Origin: a bacterium
Lineage (GTDB): Bacteria > Chloroflexota > Anaerolineae > Epilineales > Epilineaceae
Length of the DNA stretch: 37,549 nt
Direction: 5' to 3'
NCBI GenBank assembly: GCA_003576755.1
Contig: QEVT01000010.1
Location: 1 to 37,549 of the forward strand
In this document: positions 16,381 to 23,420 of the stretch, piece by piece
How the letters are laid out: the number at the start of each line of letters is the position of its first letter
How positions within the stretch are numbered: the stretch's first letter is position 1
Program-made: the position numbers and the translations under genes
Notes under the pieces: model-generated
Told to the model about the DNA's origin: nothing
What the model saw: only the letters and a program-made list of their open reading frames with translations
Database searches by the model: none

Positions 16381-17181
16381 ATGCAAGCCCTCATCCTCGC
16401 GGGCGGGCTCGGCACCCGGCTGCGGTCGGTGGTGGCCGACCGCCCCAAGTCGATGGCCGCGGTCGACGACCGCCCGTTCCTCGCCTACCAGATCGCCTGC
16501 CTGAAGCGGTGGGGGGTCGACCACGTCGTCCTGTGCGTCGGCTACCTGCACGAGCACGTCTCGGCCCACTTCGGCGACGGCGCCGCGCTGGGCGTGCGCA
16601 TCGACTACTCGGTCGAGGACCACCCGTTGGGCACCGGGGGCGCCGTCAAGTGGGCCGAGCGTTTCGTGCGCGGGCCGTTCCTGGTGCTCAACGGCGACAC
16701 GTACTTCGACATCGACCTGCGCGCCATGGCGCGGGCGCACCGCCGCCGCGCGGCGCCGGGCGGGGGCAACGCCCAGGCAAACCACCCGGCTGAGGGGGCC
16801 GGCGCCGGCCCGCTGGGCACCGTCGCCGTGGTCGAGGTGGCGGATGCCCGGGCCTACGGGTCGGTGGCGCTGCGGGCGGACGGCCGCATCGAGGCGTTCC
16901 GCGAGAAGTCGGCGGCGCCGGAGCCGGGTTTCATCAACGCGGGTATCTATTGGCTCGAAAAAGACGTTATGAACTACATCCCGTCGGGACGGGCGGCGTC
17001 GCTGGAGCGCGACGTCTTCCCGGACCTCGTGGCGGATCGGCGCGGGATGTACGCGTTCCCGGCCACCGGCTTCTTCGTCGACATCGGCACGCCCGACGGC
17101 TATGCCGCCTTCATCGCCCATATCCGGGCCCAGGGAGCCCATTCGCATGATCATCCGGAGCAAGGCGCCGCTTCGGCTTAG
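16381..17181 (+). CDS. hddC: Heptose-1-phosphate nucleotidyltransferase (HddC-like)
   Basis: The 266-residue protein starts with the nucleotidyltransferase signature LAGGLGTRL (6-14) followed by DRPKSM with the conserved Lys. Later come DHPLGTGGAVKWAE, the metal-binding FLVLNGDTYFDID (around residue 105), FINAGIYWLE and FPATGFFVDIGTPDGY. The order hddC-hddA-gmhA supports activation of D-glycero-alpha-D-manno-heptose 1-phosphate, classically with GTP. An insertion of about 20 residues rich in Gly/Ala (about 125-145, containing NAQANH) interrupts the fold after the first beta-alpha unit and is unusual for the family. Codons at about 16941-16976 are AT-rich compared with the rest. No strong Shine-Dalgarno was seen. 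It overlaps hddA by 35 nt. MurNAc-1-phosphate uridylyltransferase is an alternative that the neighbours make less likely. Confidence 0.8.
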   Translation: MQALILAGGLGTRLRSVVADRPKSMAAVDDRPFLAYQIACLKRWGVDHVVLCVGYLHEHVSAHFGDGAALGVRIDYSVEDHPLGTGGAVKWAERFVRGPFLVLNGDTYFDIDLRAMARAHRRRAAPGGGNAQANHPAEGAGAGPLGTVAVVEVADARAYGSVALRADGRIEAFREKSAAPEPGFINAGIYWLEKDVMNYIPSGRAASLERDVFPDLVADRRGMYAFPATGFFVDIGTPDGYAAFIAHIRAQGAHSHDHPEQGAASA

Positions 17182-18169
17182 CTTTTGCGGCGGCGGCACC
17201 GACGTGCTGCCGTACGCGGCCGAGCAGGGGGGGATCGTCCTCAGCGCCACCATCGACAAGTTCGCCTTCGGCACGCTCCGCACGCGCGCCGACCGCAGCG
17301 TCACCGTCCAGTCGCTCGACTACGACATCGTGGCCAAGTACGACCTCGACGACGAGATGCGCTACGACGGCGAGCTCGACCTCGTCAAGGCCACCATCCG
17401 CACGATGTTCCCGGCCAACGGCCTCGACCAGGGGCTGGACTTCTTCCTGCACAGCGACGCCCCTCCCGGCTCGGGGCTCGGGTCGTCGTCGACGATGGTG
17501 GTGGCGCTCATCGGCCTCTTCCGGCAATGGCAGCGGCGTCCGCTGACGAGCTACGACATCGCCAAGCTGGCCTACCACATCGAGCGCGAGGAGCTCGGGA
17601 TCCGGGGCGGCATGCAGGACCAGTACGCCGCCACGTTCGGGGGCTTCAACTTCATCGAGTTCGGCGCATCGGCGGTGGTCGTCAACCCGCTGCGCATCGA
17701 TCCCGACGTCGTCAACGAGCTCGAGTACCACCTGCTGCTGTGCTACACCGGGCGCACCCGGATGTCGGCCAACATCATCCGGACGCAGGTCGACAACTAC
17801 GTGCGGCAGGAGGCCGACGTGCTGGCGGCCATGACGGAGCTCAAGCACATCACCGTCGAGCTCAAGAACGCGCTGCTCCAGGGCCGGCTCGACGACTTCG
17901 GGGCGCTGCTCCACGACGCATGGCTCAACAAGCAGCGGCTGGCGAGCCAGATCACCAACCCTGTCATCGACGAGCTGTACGCCACGGCGCGCGCCCATGG
18001 CGCGCTGGGCGGCAAGATCACCGGCGCCGGCGGCGGGGGCTACCTGCTGCTGTACTGCGCCTTCGACAAGAAGCACATCGTGGCCGCCGAGCTCGAGAAG
18101 CTCGGGGGGCAGGTCGTGGAGTTCACGTTCGAGCCCCACGGCCTGCAGACCTGGGAGGTCAGGACATGA
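17147..18169 (+). CDS. hddA: D-glycero-alpha-D-manno-heptose-7-phosphate kinase (GHMP family)
   Basis: The 340-residue protein begins MIIRSKAPLRLSFCGGGTDV, the start typical of HddA-type GHMP kinases. The ATP loop PPGSGLGSSST lies at about 105-115, and a C-terminal KITGAGGGGYLLLY motif (around 285-298) matches GHMP motif 3. GGMQDQYAATFGG is the substrate-side motif shared with heptose and fucose kinases. I chose the ATG at 17147 because GGGAG lies 9 nt upstream. The gene overlaps hddC by 35 nt and gmhA by ATGA (18166-18169). It phosphorylates C1 of the heptose 7-phosphate made by GmhA. The 1,7-bisphosphate would then need a GmhB-type phosphatase, which is absent from this window. Confidence 0.88.
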   Translation: MIIRSKAPLRLSFCGGGTDVLPYAAEQGGIVLSATIDKFAFGTLRTRADRSVTVQSLDYDIVAKYDLDDEMRYDGELDLVKATIRTMFPANGLDQGLDFFLHSDAPPGSGLGSSSTMVVALIGLFRQWQRRPLTSYDIAKLAYHIEREELGIRGGMQDQYAATFGGFNFIEFGASAVVVNPLRIDPDVVNELEYHLLLCYTGRTRMSANIIRTQVDNYVRQEADVLAAMTELKHITVELKNALLQGRLDDFGALLHDAWLNKQRLASQITNPVIDELYATARAHGALGGKITGAGGGGYLLLYCAFDKKHIVAAELEKLGGQVVEFTFEPHGLQTWEVRT

Positions 18170-18852
18170 ACGACACGACGACGGGCGGGACGAACGGGAC
18201 CCACGCGGTGGCGTCGGCGGCGGCGGGACCCGCCGACACCGCGGCGTTCGAGGCCGACCTCCGGCGGATCTTCGACGACAGCATCGCCGTCAAGCGCGCC
18301 GTGGTGGACCAGCAGCTCCCCGTGCTGGCCGCGATCGCCCGCCTGTGGGCGGACGCCCTGGCGCGCGGCGGGCAGATCCTGCTCTTCGGCAACGGCGGCA
18401 GCGCGGCCGACGCGCAGCACCTGGCGGGCGAGCTCGTCAGCCGCTTCCTCGTCGAGCGCCGGGCGTTGGCCGCCGTTGCCTTGACCACCGACACCTCGAT
18501 CCTCACGGCCATCGGCAACGACTACGGCTTCGACCGGGTCTTTGCGCGCCAGGTCGAGGCGTTGGGGCGGCCGGGCGACGTGGCGGTGGGCATCAGCACG
18601 AGCGGCCGCTCGCCCAACGTCCTGGCCGGCATCGACGCGGCGCGCGCCCTCGGCCTGGCCACGGTGGGCTTCACCGGCGCCGGCGGAGAGGGGCTCGCCG
18701 AGCGCGTCGACGTCTGCTTCCGCGTGCCGTCGCGCCACACGCCGCGCATCCAGGAATGCCACCTCGCCGCCGGCCACGCGGTCTGCGAGATCGTCGAGCG
18801 GGTCTTTGCCGACGCCGGACACGGGGCCGCCGACGGTCGGGCGTGGGGTTGA
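18166..18852 (+). CDS. gmhA: Sedoheptulose-7-phosphate isomerase (phosphoheptose isomerase, SIS domain)
   Basis: The 228-residue protein has the GmhA SIS layout: LLFGNGGSAADAQHLAGEL (72-90, with catalytic-type Glu89), LTTDTSILTAIGNDYGFD (107-123), the phosphate loop STSGRSPN (144-151), and IQECHLAAGHAVCE (195-208) with the partner His204. These match the Glu/His pair of characterised GmhA enzymes. It converts sedoheptulose 7-phosphate to D-glycero-D-manno-heptose 7-phosphate in the cytoplasm. A low-complexity extension of about 25 residues (Thr/Gly/Ala-rich) precedes the domain. The ATGA overlap with hddA shows coupled expression. A diSIS or DiaA role is unlikely given the adjacent hddA and hddC. 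Confidence 0.9.
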   Translation: MNDTTTGGTNGTHAVASAAAGPADTAAFEADLRRIFDDSIAVKRAVVDQQLPVLAAIARLWADALARGGQILLFGNGGSAADAQHLAGELVSRFLVERRALAAVALTTDTSILTAIGNDYGFDRVFARQVEALGRPGDVAVGISTSGRSPNVLAGIDAARALGLATVGFTGAGGEGLAERVDVCFRVPSRHTPRIQECHLAAGHAVCEIVERVFADAGHGAADGRAWG

Positions 18853-18876
18853 GGCGGTAACGCCCCGGCGGTGCCA

Positions 18877-18900
18877 TGCGTCATCTCATCCGATGATGCA
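18877..18900 (+). other. Hairpin before the beta-helix gene start
   Basis: TGCGTCATC (18877-18885) pairs with GATGATGCA (18892-18900) over a 6-nt loop, with one G-T wobble. It lies between the gmhA stop and the ATG at 18913 and could modulate downstream translation. Confidence 0.35.
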
Positions 18901-18912
18901 CGGACGACGGCC

Positions 18913-20016
18913 ATGAGCGCCAGACCCACGCCCACGGCGGCCACCCCGCCGGCGCGGCTCCCACGGGCGCGCGCCCGTGGGGTGGACTGGCCGCTCGCAG
19001 TGCCGGTCGGAGCCGCAGTCGGTCTGGCCCTCATGGGCGTGCGCGAGGGGCTCGGCGTGCCGACGGTGCTGGTGGCCTGGACGGGCGTGCTGTTCGCGGT
19101 GTGGAGCCTCGTCTACTGGGGTGTCGTCGGGGCGCGCGGCGCGACGGTCTACGCCCGGGTGGCCGGCTGGCTGGCGCCGTGGGCGCTGATGGTGGCCGTG
19201 GTGTTGGGTCTGGCCTGGCAGGTCGACGGCGCCGGCTGGCTTTGGTACCGCCTGACGGGCTACAACCTCACGCCGGCCGAGTCGGCCGCATCGGCCGCCG
19301 ACCTGTCGCGCGCCGCGTTCGTCGATCGCTGGCCGGCGTTCGTGGCGGACCCCAGCGACGCGACGGTCGTGCGCCTCCCGGCCGGCCCGCACGGGTTCGC
19401 CCGCACGGTCGTGGTGCCCCGCGGCGTGTCGCTGGTCATCGAGCCCGGGGCCGAGCTGCGCTTCGGCGCGGGACGGTCGCTCATCGCGTACGGCGCCGTC
19501 GAGGCCCGCGGCACCGCCGATCGGCCCATCGTGTTCACGGCGCGCCACCGCGCCCTCAAGTGGGGCAGCGTGGCCGTGATCGACGCCCCGCCGTCGGTCT
19601 TCGCGCACGTGCGCTTCGAGCATGCCCGTCAGGCACGGGTCGACGGCGTCGATCTGACCGGCGGCCTGTCGCTCGTCGGCACCGACGCCGAGATCGCGCA
19701 CAGCACGTTTGGGCCGATGTTCGGCAAGGACGCCATCTACGTGCGGGGCGGCACCCTGCGGATCCACGACAACGAGGTGCGCGACGCGTTCATCGACGGC
19801 ATCGACTTCGACGGCGGCCGCGGCGTGCTGCGCGACAACCGTTTCGTCGACTGCGGCGACGAGGGCATCGATCTCAGCGGCGACCTCGCGCTCGACGTGT
19901 TCGACAACACCGTGCTCGACCGCCGCGGCGGCCGCGTGGCGGCCGAGGCCGACGCCATGGCGACGGCCATCGTGCTGCGCAACACCTTGGGATACACCGA
20001 CCCGTCGCATCCTTGA
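18913..20016 (+). CDS. Membrane-anchored right-handed beta-helix protein related to the CotH C-terminal module
   Basis: The 367-residue protein has three hydrophobic helices (about 25-43, 50-75 and 92-112), then a segment beginning near residue 140. That segment runs parallel to the CotH beta-helix: FVDRWPAFVADP, TVVVPRGVSLVIEPGAELRF, SLIAYGAVEARGTADRPI, then coils with DAIYVRGG, DGIDFDGG and EGIDLSG. The CotH protein has the same order (FLARHPQF, TVIVPEGSRLVIQPGADI, SVLMYGGLEAVGTPEQRI, DGIDVDFG, DGIDFSG). This suggests an exported sugar-binding or sugar-processing helix tethered to the membrane; no catalytic Asp set is identifiable. An upstream GTG at 18871 is in frame, but it would add residues encoded by a hairpin (18877-18900), so ATG 18913 is preferred without a strong ribosome site. 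Confidence 0.75.
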   Translation: MSARPTPTAATPPARLPRARARGVDWPLAVPVGAAVGLALMGVREGLGVPTVLVAWTGVLFAVWSLVYWGVVGARGATVYARVAGWLAPWALMVAVVLGLAWQVDGAGWLWYRLTGYNLTPAESAASAADLSRAAFVDRWPAFVADPSDATVVRLPAGPHGFARTVVVPRGVSLVIEPGAELRFGAGRSLIAYGAVEARGTADRPIVFTARHRALKWGSVAVIDAPPSVFAHVRFEHARQARVDGVDLTGGLSLVGTDAEIAHSTFGPMFGKDAIYVRGGTLRIHDNEVRDAFIDGIDFDGGRGVLRDNRFVDCGDEGIDLSGDLALDVFDNTVLDRRGGRVAAEADAMATAIVLRNTLGYTDPSHP

Positions 20017-20028
20017 GCCGATCCCCAA

Positions 20029-20071
20029 CGTCGTAATACGACGGACACGCCGGCGGCCCGGCCGCGGCGTG
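20029..20071 (+). other. Two adjacent hairpins upstream of the first GT4 gene
   Basis: CGTCGT-AAT-ACGACG (20029-20043) is a short perfect hairpin. It is followed by a GC-rich stem (20046-20058 with 20060-20071) that has one bulge. No T-tract follows, so readthrough with RNA processing or attenuation is as likely as termination. The rest of this 92-nt gap holds only the ribosome site (GGGGGA before ATG 20109). Confidence 0.4.
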
Positions 20072-20108
20072 CCCCACTTCTTGGGAACTCCGGGGGATCG
20101 AACACCAG

Positions 20109-21320
20109 ATGCGGATCTTGCACATCACGCCGGCGCTGCAGCACCCCACCGTCCGGGGGCCGCACCGGCACTTCCACTTCTTGCGCGAGCTTTCGCCGCG
20201 GCACGCCATCACCGGCCTCACGCTCATCCGCGGCGCCGTCGATGCCGGCGCGCTGCGCGACGTCGGCGCGCACGCCGACGGCATGTTCGCCTACGACGTC
20301 GGCCATTCGGCACCACTGCCGGGCCTCGATTGGGCCGACCGCCTGCCGGGCATCGGGCAGCGCCTCGCACGACACCTGCGGGTCCGGGGCGGCCTGCGCC
20401 AGATGCGCGCCACGTACCGCCGGCTGGTCGCCAGCGGGCGCTACGACGTCGTCCTGTTCCACGGCAAGTCGGTGTTCCCGGTCATCGCCGGCTGCCGCGA
20501 CGTGCCGGTCGTGGTCGACTTCTGCGACGCCACGTCGATGCGTATCCGGCAGCGGATCGCCGGCGCCGGGCCCGCGCGGCGCTGGCTGTACGCGGTCCGG
20601 TACGCCCAGGTGCGGCGGCTCGAGCGGCGGCTCGTGGCCCTCACCCCCCACCGGGCGTTCATCTCGCCACGCGACCGCGCGGCGGTGCTCGGCGACGCCG
20701 ACGCCTCGCCGATCGTGCCCAACGGCGTCGACCTCGCATACTGGCGGCGGTCCGCACCGGCCTGGCGCGGCCGGCCTCGCCTGGCGCTGACCGGCGTCAT
20801 GGACTACCAGCCGAATGCCGACGCGGCCGTCGCCCTCGTCGATCGCGTGCTGCCCCGGGTCCGGGTGCACGTGCCCGATGCCGAGGTGGTGATCATCGGG
20901 CGCGACCCGGCACCGGCGCTCGTGGCGCGGGCGCGCGAGGTGCCGGGCGTCACCGTCACGGGCTTCGTCGACGACATGCGCCCGCTCCTCGAGCAGTCGA
21001 CCGTGCTGGTCGCGCCGCTGCGCTACGCGTCGGGGACGCAGAACAAGCTGCTCGAGGCGATGGCCATGGGGCTGCCGGTGATCACGACCGCCGTGGCCGC
21101 CGAGGGCCTGCGAGTCGACAGCGCCGCGCCGCCGGTGCTGGTGGCCGACGACGACGCGGGCACCGCGGACGCCGTCGTCCGGGTCATCCGCGACGCGATG
21201 CTGCGCGACACGCTCGAGAGCGCCGGCCCGCGCTTCGTCGCCGACCGCTTCGACTGGAGCCGCAGCGCCGCCCGCCTCGAGGCGATGTGCCAGACGGCGG
21301 TCGCGGAGCATGCGGCATGA
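20109..21320 (+). CDS. GT4-family glycosyltransferase (exosortase/EPS-associated type)
   Basis: The 403-residue protein has a GT-B fold. MRILHITPALQHP opens the acceptor domain, and VVDFCDATS (about 136-144) is the mid-domain strand. The donor domain begins near LALTGVMDYQPNADA (about 225-240), followed by AEVVIIGRDP, VTVTGFVDDMRPLLEQ and GTQNKLLEAMAMGLPVITT (about 305-323, with the conserved Glu of the nucleotide-sugar site). The MDYxPN motif is typical of the sugar transferases that accompany exosortase/EpsH-type polysaccharide loci, but no exosortase lies in this window. It probably adds one sugar to a lipid-linked repeat unit at the cytoplasmic face. The start has GGGGGA 12 nt upstream. 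The stop overlaps the next start (ATGA at 21317-21320). Confidence 0.85.
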   Translation: MRILHITPALQHPTVRGPHRHFHFLRELSPRHAITGLTLIRGAVDAGALRDVGAHADGMFAYDVGHSAPLPGLDWADRLPGIGQRLARHLRVRGGLRQMRATYRRLVASGRYDVVLFHGKSVFPVIAGCRDVPVVVDFCDATSMRIRQRIAGAGPARRWLYAVRYAQVRRLERRLVALTPHRAFISPRDRAAVLGDADASPIVPNGVDLAYWRRSAPAWRGRPRLALTGVMDYQPNADAAVALVDRVLPRVRVHVPDAEVVIIGRDPAPALVARAREVPGVTVTGFVDDMRPLLEQSTVLVAPLRYASGTQNKLLEAMAMGLPVITTAVAAEGLRVDSAAPPVLVADDDAGTADAVVRVIRDAMLRDTLESAGPRFVADRFDWSRSAARLEAMCQTAVAEHAA

Positions 21321-22129
21321 CCGGGCGGCAGGCGAGCACGTCGACCCCCGGCGCGGCCGCGACCGCGGCGCCCGACGCCCCGCGGGCCGGCGCCGGCTGG
21401 ATCGGGTCGATCGGCCGGAGCCTGGGCTTGCCGCCGGCGGGCGTGTGGCTGTGGGCGCTGCTGCCGGCGGTGTTCGTCGCCGGGGCCGCGGCGGCCGCGC
21501 TTCTCGGGCGGGATGCCTACCGGACCTACACCGGCGAGGACGGCGTCGTTGAGACCCTGCAGGTCGCGGCATACGCCGTGGCGCTCGTCGCCGCCGTCCG
21601 GTTGACGCTGCGGCTGCGGGCCACCGGCGCCGCGCGCTGGCTGGTCACGCTCTACGCGTTGTTGGTGGCGGGCTTGGTGTTCATGATCGGCGAGGAGCTG
21701 AGCTGGGGGCAGCGGATCGTCGGGTGGGGCACGCCCGATACCCTGGCCAGCGCCAACAAGCAGGCCGAGACCAACCTCCACAACATCTACGGCGTCGGCG
21801 ACACGTTCAAGTGGATCCAGATGCTGGCCGGTGCCTACGGCAGCATCCTCCCGTTCGCCGTCGGCCGCGGGTCGCGCTTCGCCGCACGGCGCGCCGACCT
21901 GGCGTGGATCGTGCCGGCGCCGCCGCTCGCGCTCTACTTCGCGCCGATGTTCGTCTGGCGCATCTACCGCAACGTGTTCCCCGATCCGGCGCGGTTCAAC
22001 TTTCTCGTCACCGAGTTCAACGAGGTCGTCGAGCTGATCTTCGCCCTCGGCATCGCGTGGTTCCTCGTGCTGCGCTGGCGCGCGGCGCGGCCGCCCGCGG
22101 CGGGCCCGGGGCCCGCCGACCGGTCGTGA
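21317..22129 (+). CDS. Multipass membrane protein of unknown function with conserved acidic motifs
   Basis: The 270-residue protein has about six hydrophobic segments (approximately 42-62, 80-98, 108-125, 165-183, 195-215 and 237-253). I do not recognise a named family. Noteworthy are GEDGVVETLQ (73-82), MIGEELSWGQR (123-133), QAETNLHNI (149-157) and FNEVVEL (234-240). Acidic and His residues at helix ends look like a possible catalytic or metal-binding cluster in the membrane. It starts by ATGA overlap with the glycosyltransferase and ends by GTGA overlap with the ATP-grasp gene, so it belongs to the glycan operon. A transferase or transporter role for a lipid-linked intermediate is only an inference. 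A soluble Ala/Thr-rich N-terminus of about 35 residues precedes the first helix. Confidence 0.7.
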   Translation: MTGRQASTSTPGAAATAAPDAPRAGAGWIGSIGRSLGLPPAGVWLWALLPAVFVAGAAAAALLGRDAYRTYTGEDGVVETLQVAAYAVALVAAVRLTLRLRATGAARWLVTLYALLVAGLVFMIGEELSWGQRIVGWGTPDTLASANKQAETNLHNIYGVGDTFKWIQMLAGAYGSILPFAVGRGSRFAARRADLAWIVPAPPLALYFAPMFVWRIYRNVFPDPARFNFLVTEFNEVVELIFALGIAWFLVLRWRAARPPAAGPGPADRS

Positions 22130-23340
22130 CGGCGGCGGCACTGCCGGCGGCGGTGGTCATCGGCCTGGACTGCATGACGGGCCTCCAGACGGCGCGGATC
22201 CTGGCCCGGCGCGGCGTGCCGGTCGTCGGGCTGGCGGCCGACGCGCGCCATCCGTGCGCCCGCACGCGGGTCTGCCGCCAGATCGTCGAGGGTCCGATCG
22301 ACGGCGACGGGCTGCTCGGCACGCTGGCCGGGCTCGGGCCGGGGCTCGCCGCGGCCGGCCGGGCCGTGCTGTACCCGTGCACCGACGCGGCCGTGCTGAC
22401 GCTCTCGCGCGGCCGCGACGCGTTGGCGCCGTGGTATCGCGTCGTGCTGCCGGCGCCCGAGGTCATCGAGACGCTGCTCGACAAGCTGCGCTTCCACGCG
22501 TATGCCGAGGCGGCCGGGCTGCCGGTTCCGCCCGCGTTTGTGCTCGGCAGCCGGGCCGACGCCGTCGCGGCGGCCGCGCGACTGACGTACCCGGCCGTGC
22601 TCAAGCCGCCGGTCAAGACGGCTACGTGGCAGGCGCACACCAAGGCCAAGGTCTTCCGGGTCGAGGACCCCGCCGACTTCCTGGCCACATACGACCGCTG
22701 CCAGGCCTGGGCCGACGCGCTGGTGGTCCAGGCCTGGGTCGAGGGCACCGACGCCGACCTGTACTCCTACAACGGCTACTTCGGGGCCGGCTCCGAGCCG
22801 CTGGCCGGCTTCGTCGCGCGCAAGCTGCGCCAGTGGCCGCCGGTGACCGGCACAAGCTGCCTGGGCGAGGAGTGCCGCAACGACACCGTGCGCGACGTCG
22901 CCGAGCGCCTCTTCCGAGCCATCGGCTTCACCGGCCTGGGCTACGTCGAGCTCAAGCGCGACCGGCGGACCGGCGCGCACTTCATCATCGAGCCCAACGT
23001 CGGCCGCCCCACCGGCCGTTCGGCGATCGCCGAGGCCGGCGGCGTCGAGCTGCTCTACACCATGTACTGCGACGCCGTCGGCCTGCCGCTGCCGGCCGGC
23101 CGCACGCAGCGCTACACCGGCGTGAAGTGGCTCCACCTGCGCCGCGACGCGCAGTCCGCGCTGCACGAGTGGCGCGGCGGCCGACTGACCCTCGGCGAGT
23201 GGTGGCGGTCGTGGCGCGGGCGCAAGGCGCACGCCTTGTGGGACGCCGCGGACCCGGTCCCGTTCTGGGCCGATATCGGGCACGTCGTCGCCCTCGGGTT
23301 GCGCCGGGGCGTTACGAATCCGGGCCGTCCGACGTCGTAA
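22126..23340 (+). CDS. ATP-grasp carboxylate-amine ligase-like enzyme
   Basis: The 404-residue protein begins with a Rossmann-like domain (VVIGLDCMTGLQTARILARRGVPVVGL). An ATP-grasp domain follows: KLRFHAYAEAAGLPVPPAFV (about 120-140), YPAVLKPP with the ATP-binding Lys at about 161, VVQAWVEGTDADLYSY, and the metal-binding FIIEPNVGRPTGRS (around 288-301). This layout is that of PylC/carbamoyl-phosphate-like ligases often found in capsule and EPS loci, where they form an amide between an amino acid and an acidic sugar or peptide. The substrate is not predictable. The GTG at 22126 overlaps the previous stop as GTGA; no other start fits the Rossmann domain. An 8-bp inverted repeat overlaps the stop codon. 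Confidence 0.82.
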   Translation: MTAAALPAAVVIGLDCMTGLQTARILARRGVPVVGLAADARHPCARTRVCRQIVEGPIDGDGLLGTLAGLGPGLAAAGRAVLYPCTDAAVLTLSRGRDALAPWYRVVLPAPEVIETLLDKLRFHAYAEAAGLPVPPAFVLGSRADAVAAAARLTYPAVLKPPVKTATWQAHTKAKVFRVEDPADFLATYDRCQAWADALVVQAWVEGTDADLYSYNGYFGAGSEPLAGFVARKLRQWPPVTGTSCLGEECRNDTVRDVAERLFRAIGFTGLGYVELKRDRRTGAHFIIEPNVGRPTGRSAIAEAGGVELLYTMYCDAVGLPLPAGRTQRYTGVKWLHLRRDAQSALHEWRGGRLTLGEWWRSWRGRKAHALWDAADPVPFWADIGHVVALGLRRGVTNPGRPTS

Positions 23341-23342
23341 CG
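23310..23342 (+). other. 8-bp inverted repeat overlapping the ATP-grasp stop codon
   Basis: CGTTACGA (23310-23317) and TCGTAACG (23335-23342) are perfect inverted copies 17 nt apart. A separate GC-rich hairpin (about 23345-23372, arms GCGCGC-GCCGC) follows before the Wzz-like gene. There is no T-tract. It could be an operator-like dyad or an mRNA hairpin. Confidence 0.35.
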
Positions 23343-23420
23343 TGTGCGCGCGCCGCCGCGCGGCGTGCGCGCCGGACCTCGTTGCCGGTCGACCTTCATT
23401 GGGATTGGATTGGGTGAGTC

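Noticed and set aside
13083..16448. 1121-codon minus-strand open frame opposite CotH
   Set aside because: It is a shadow of the CotH coding sequence. The plus-strand frame has clear kinase and beta-helix motifs.
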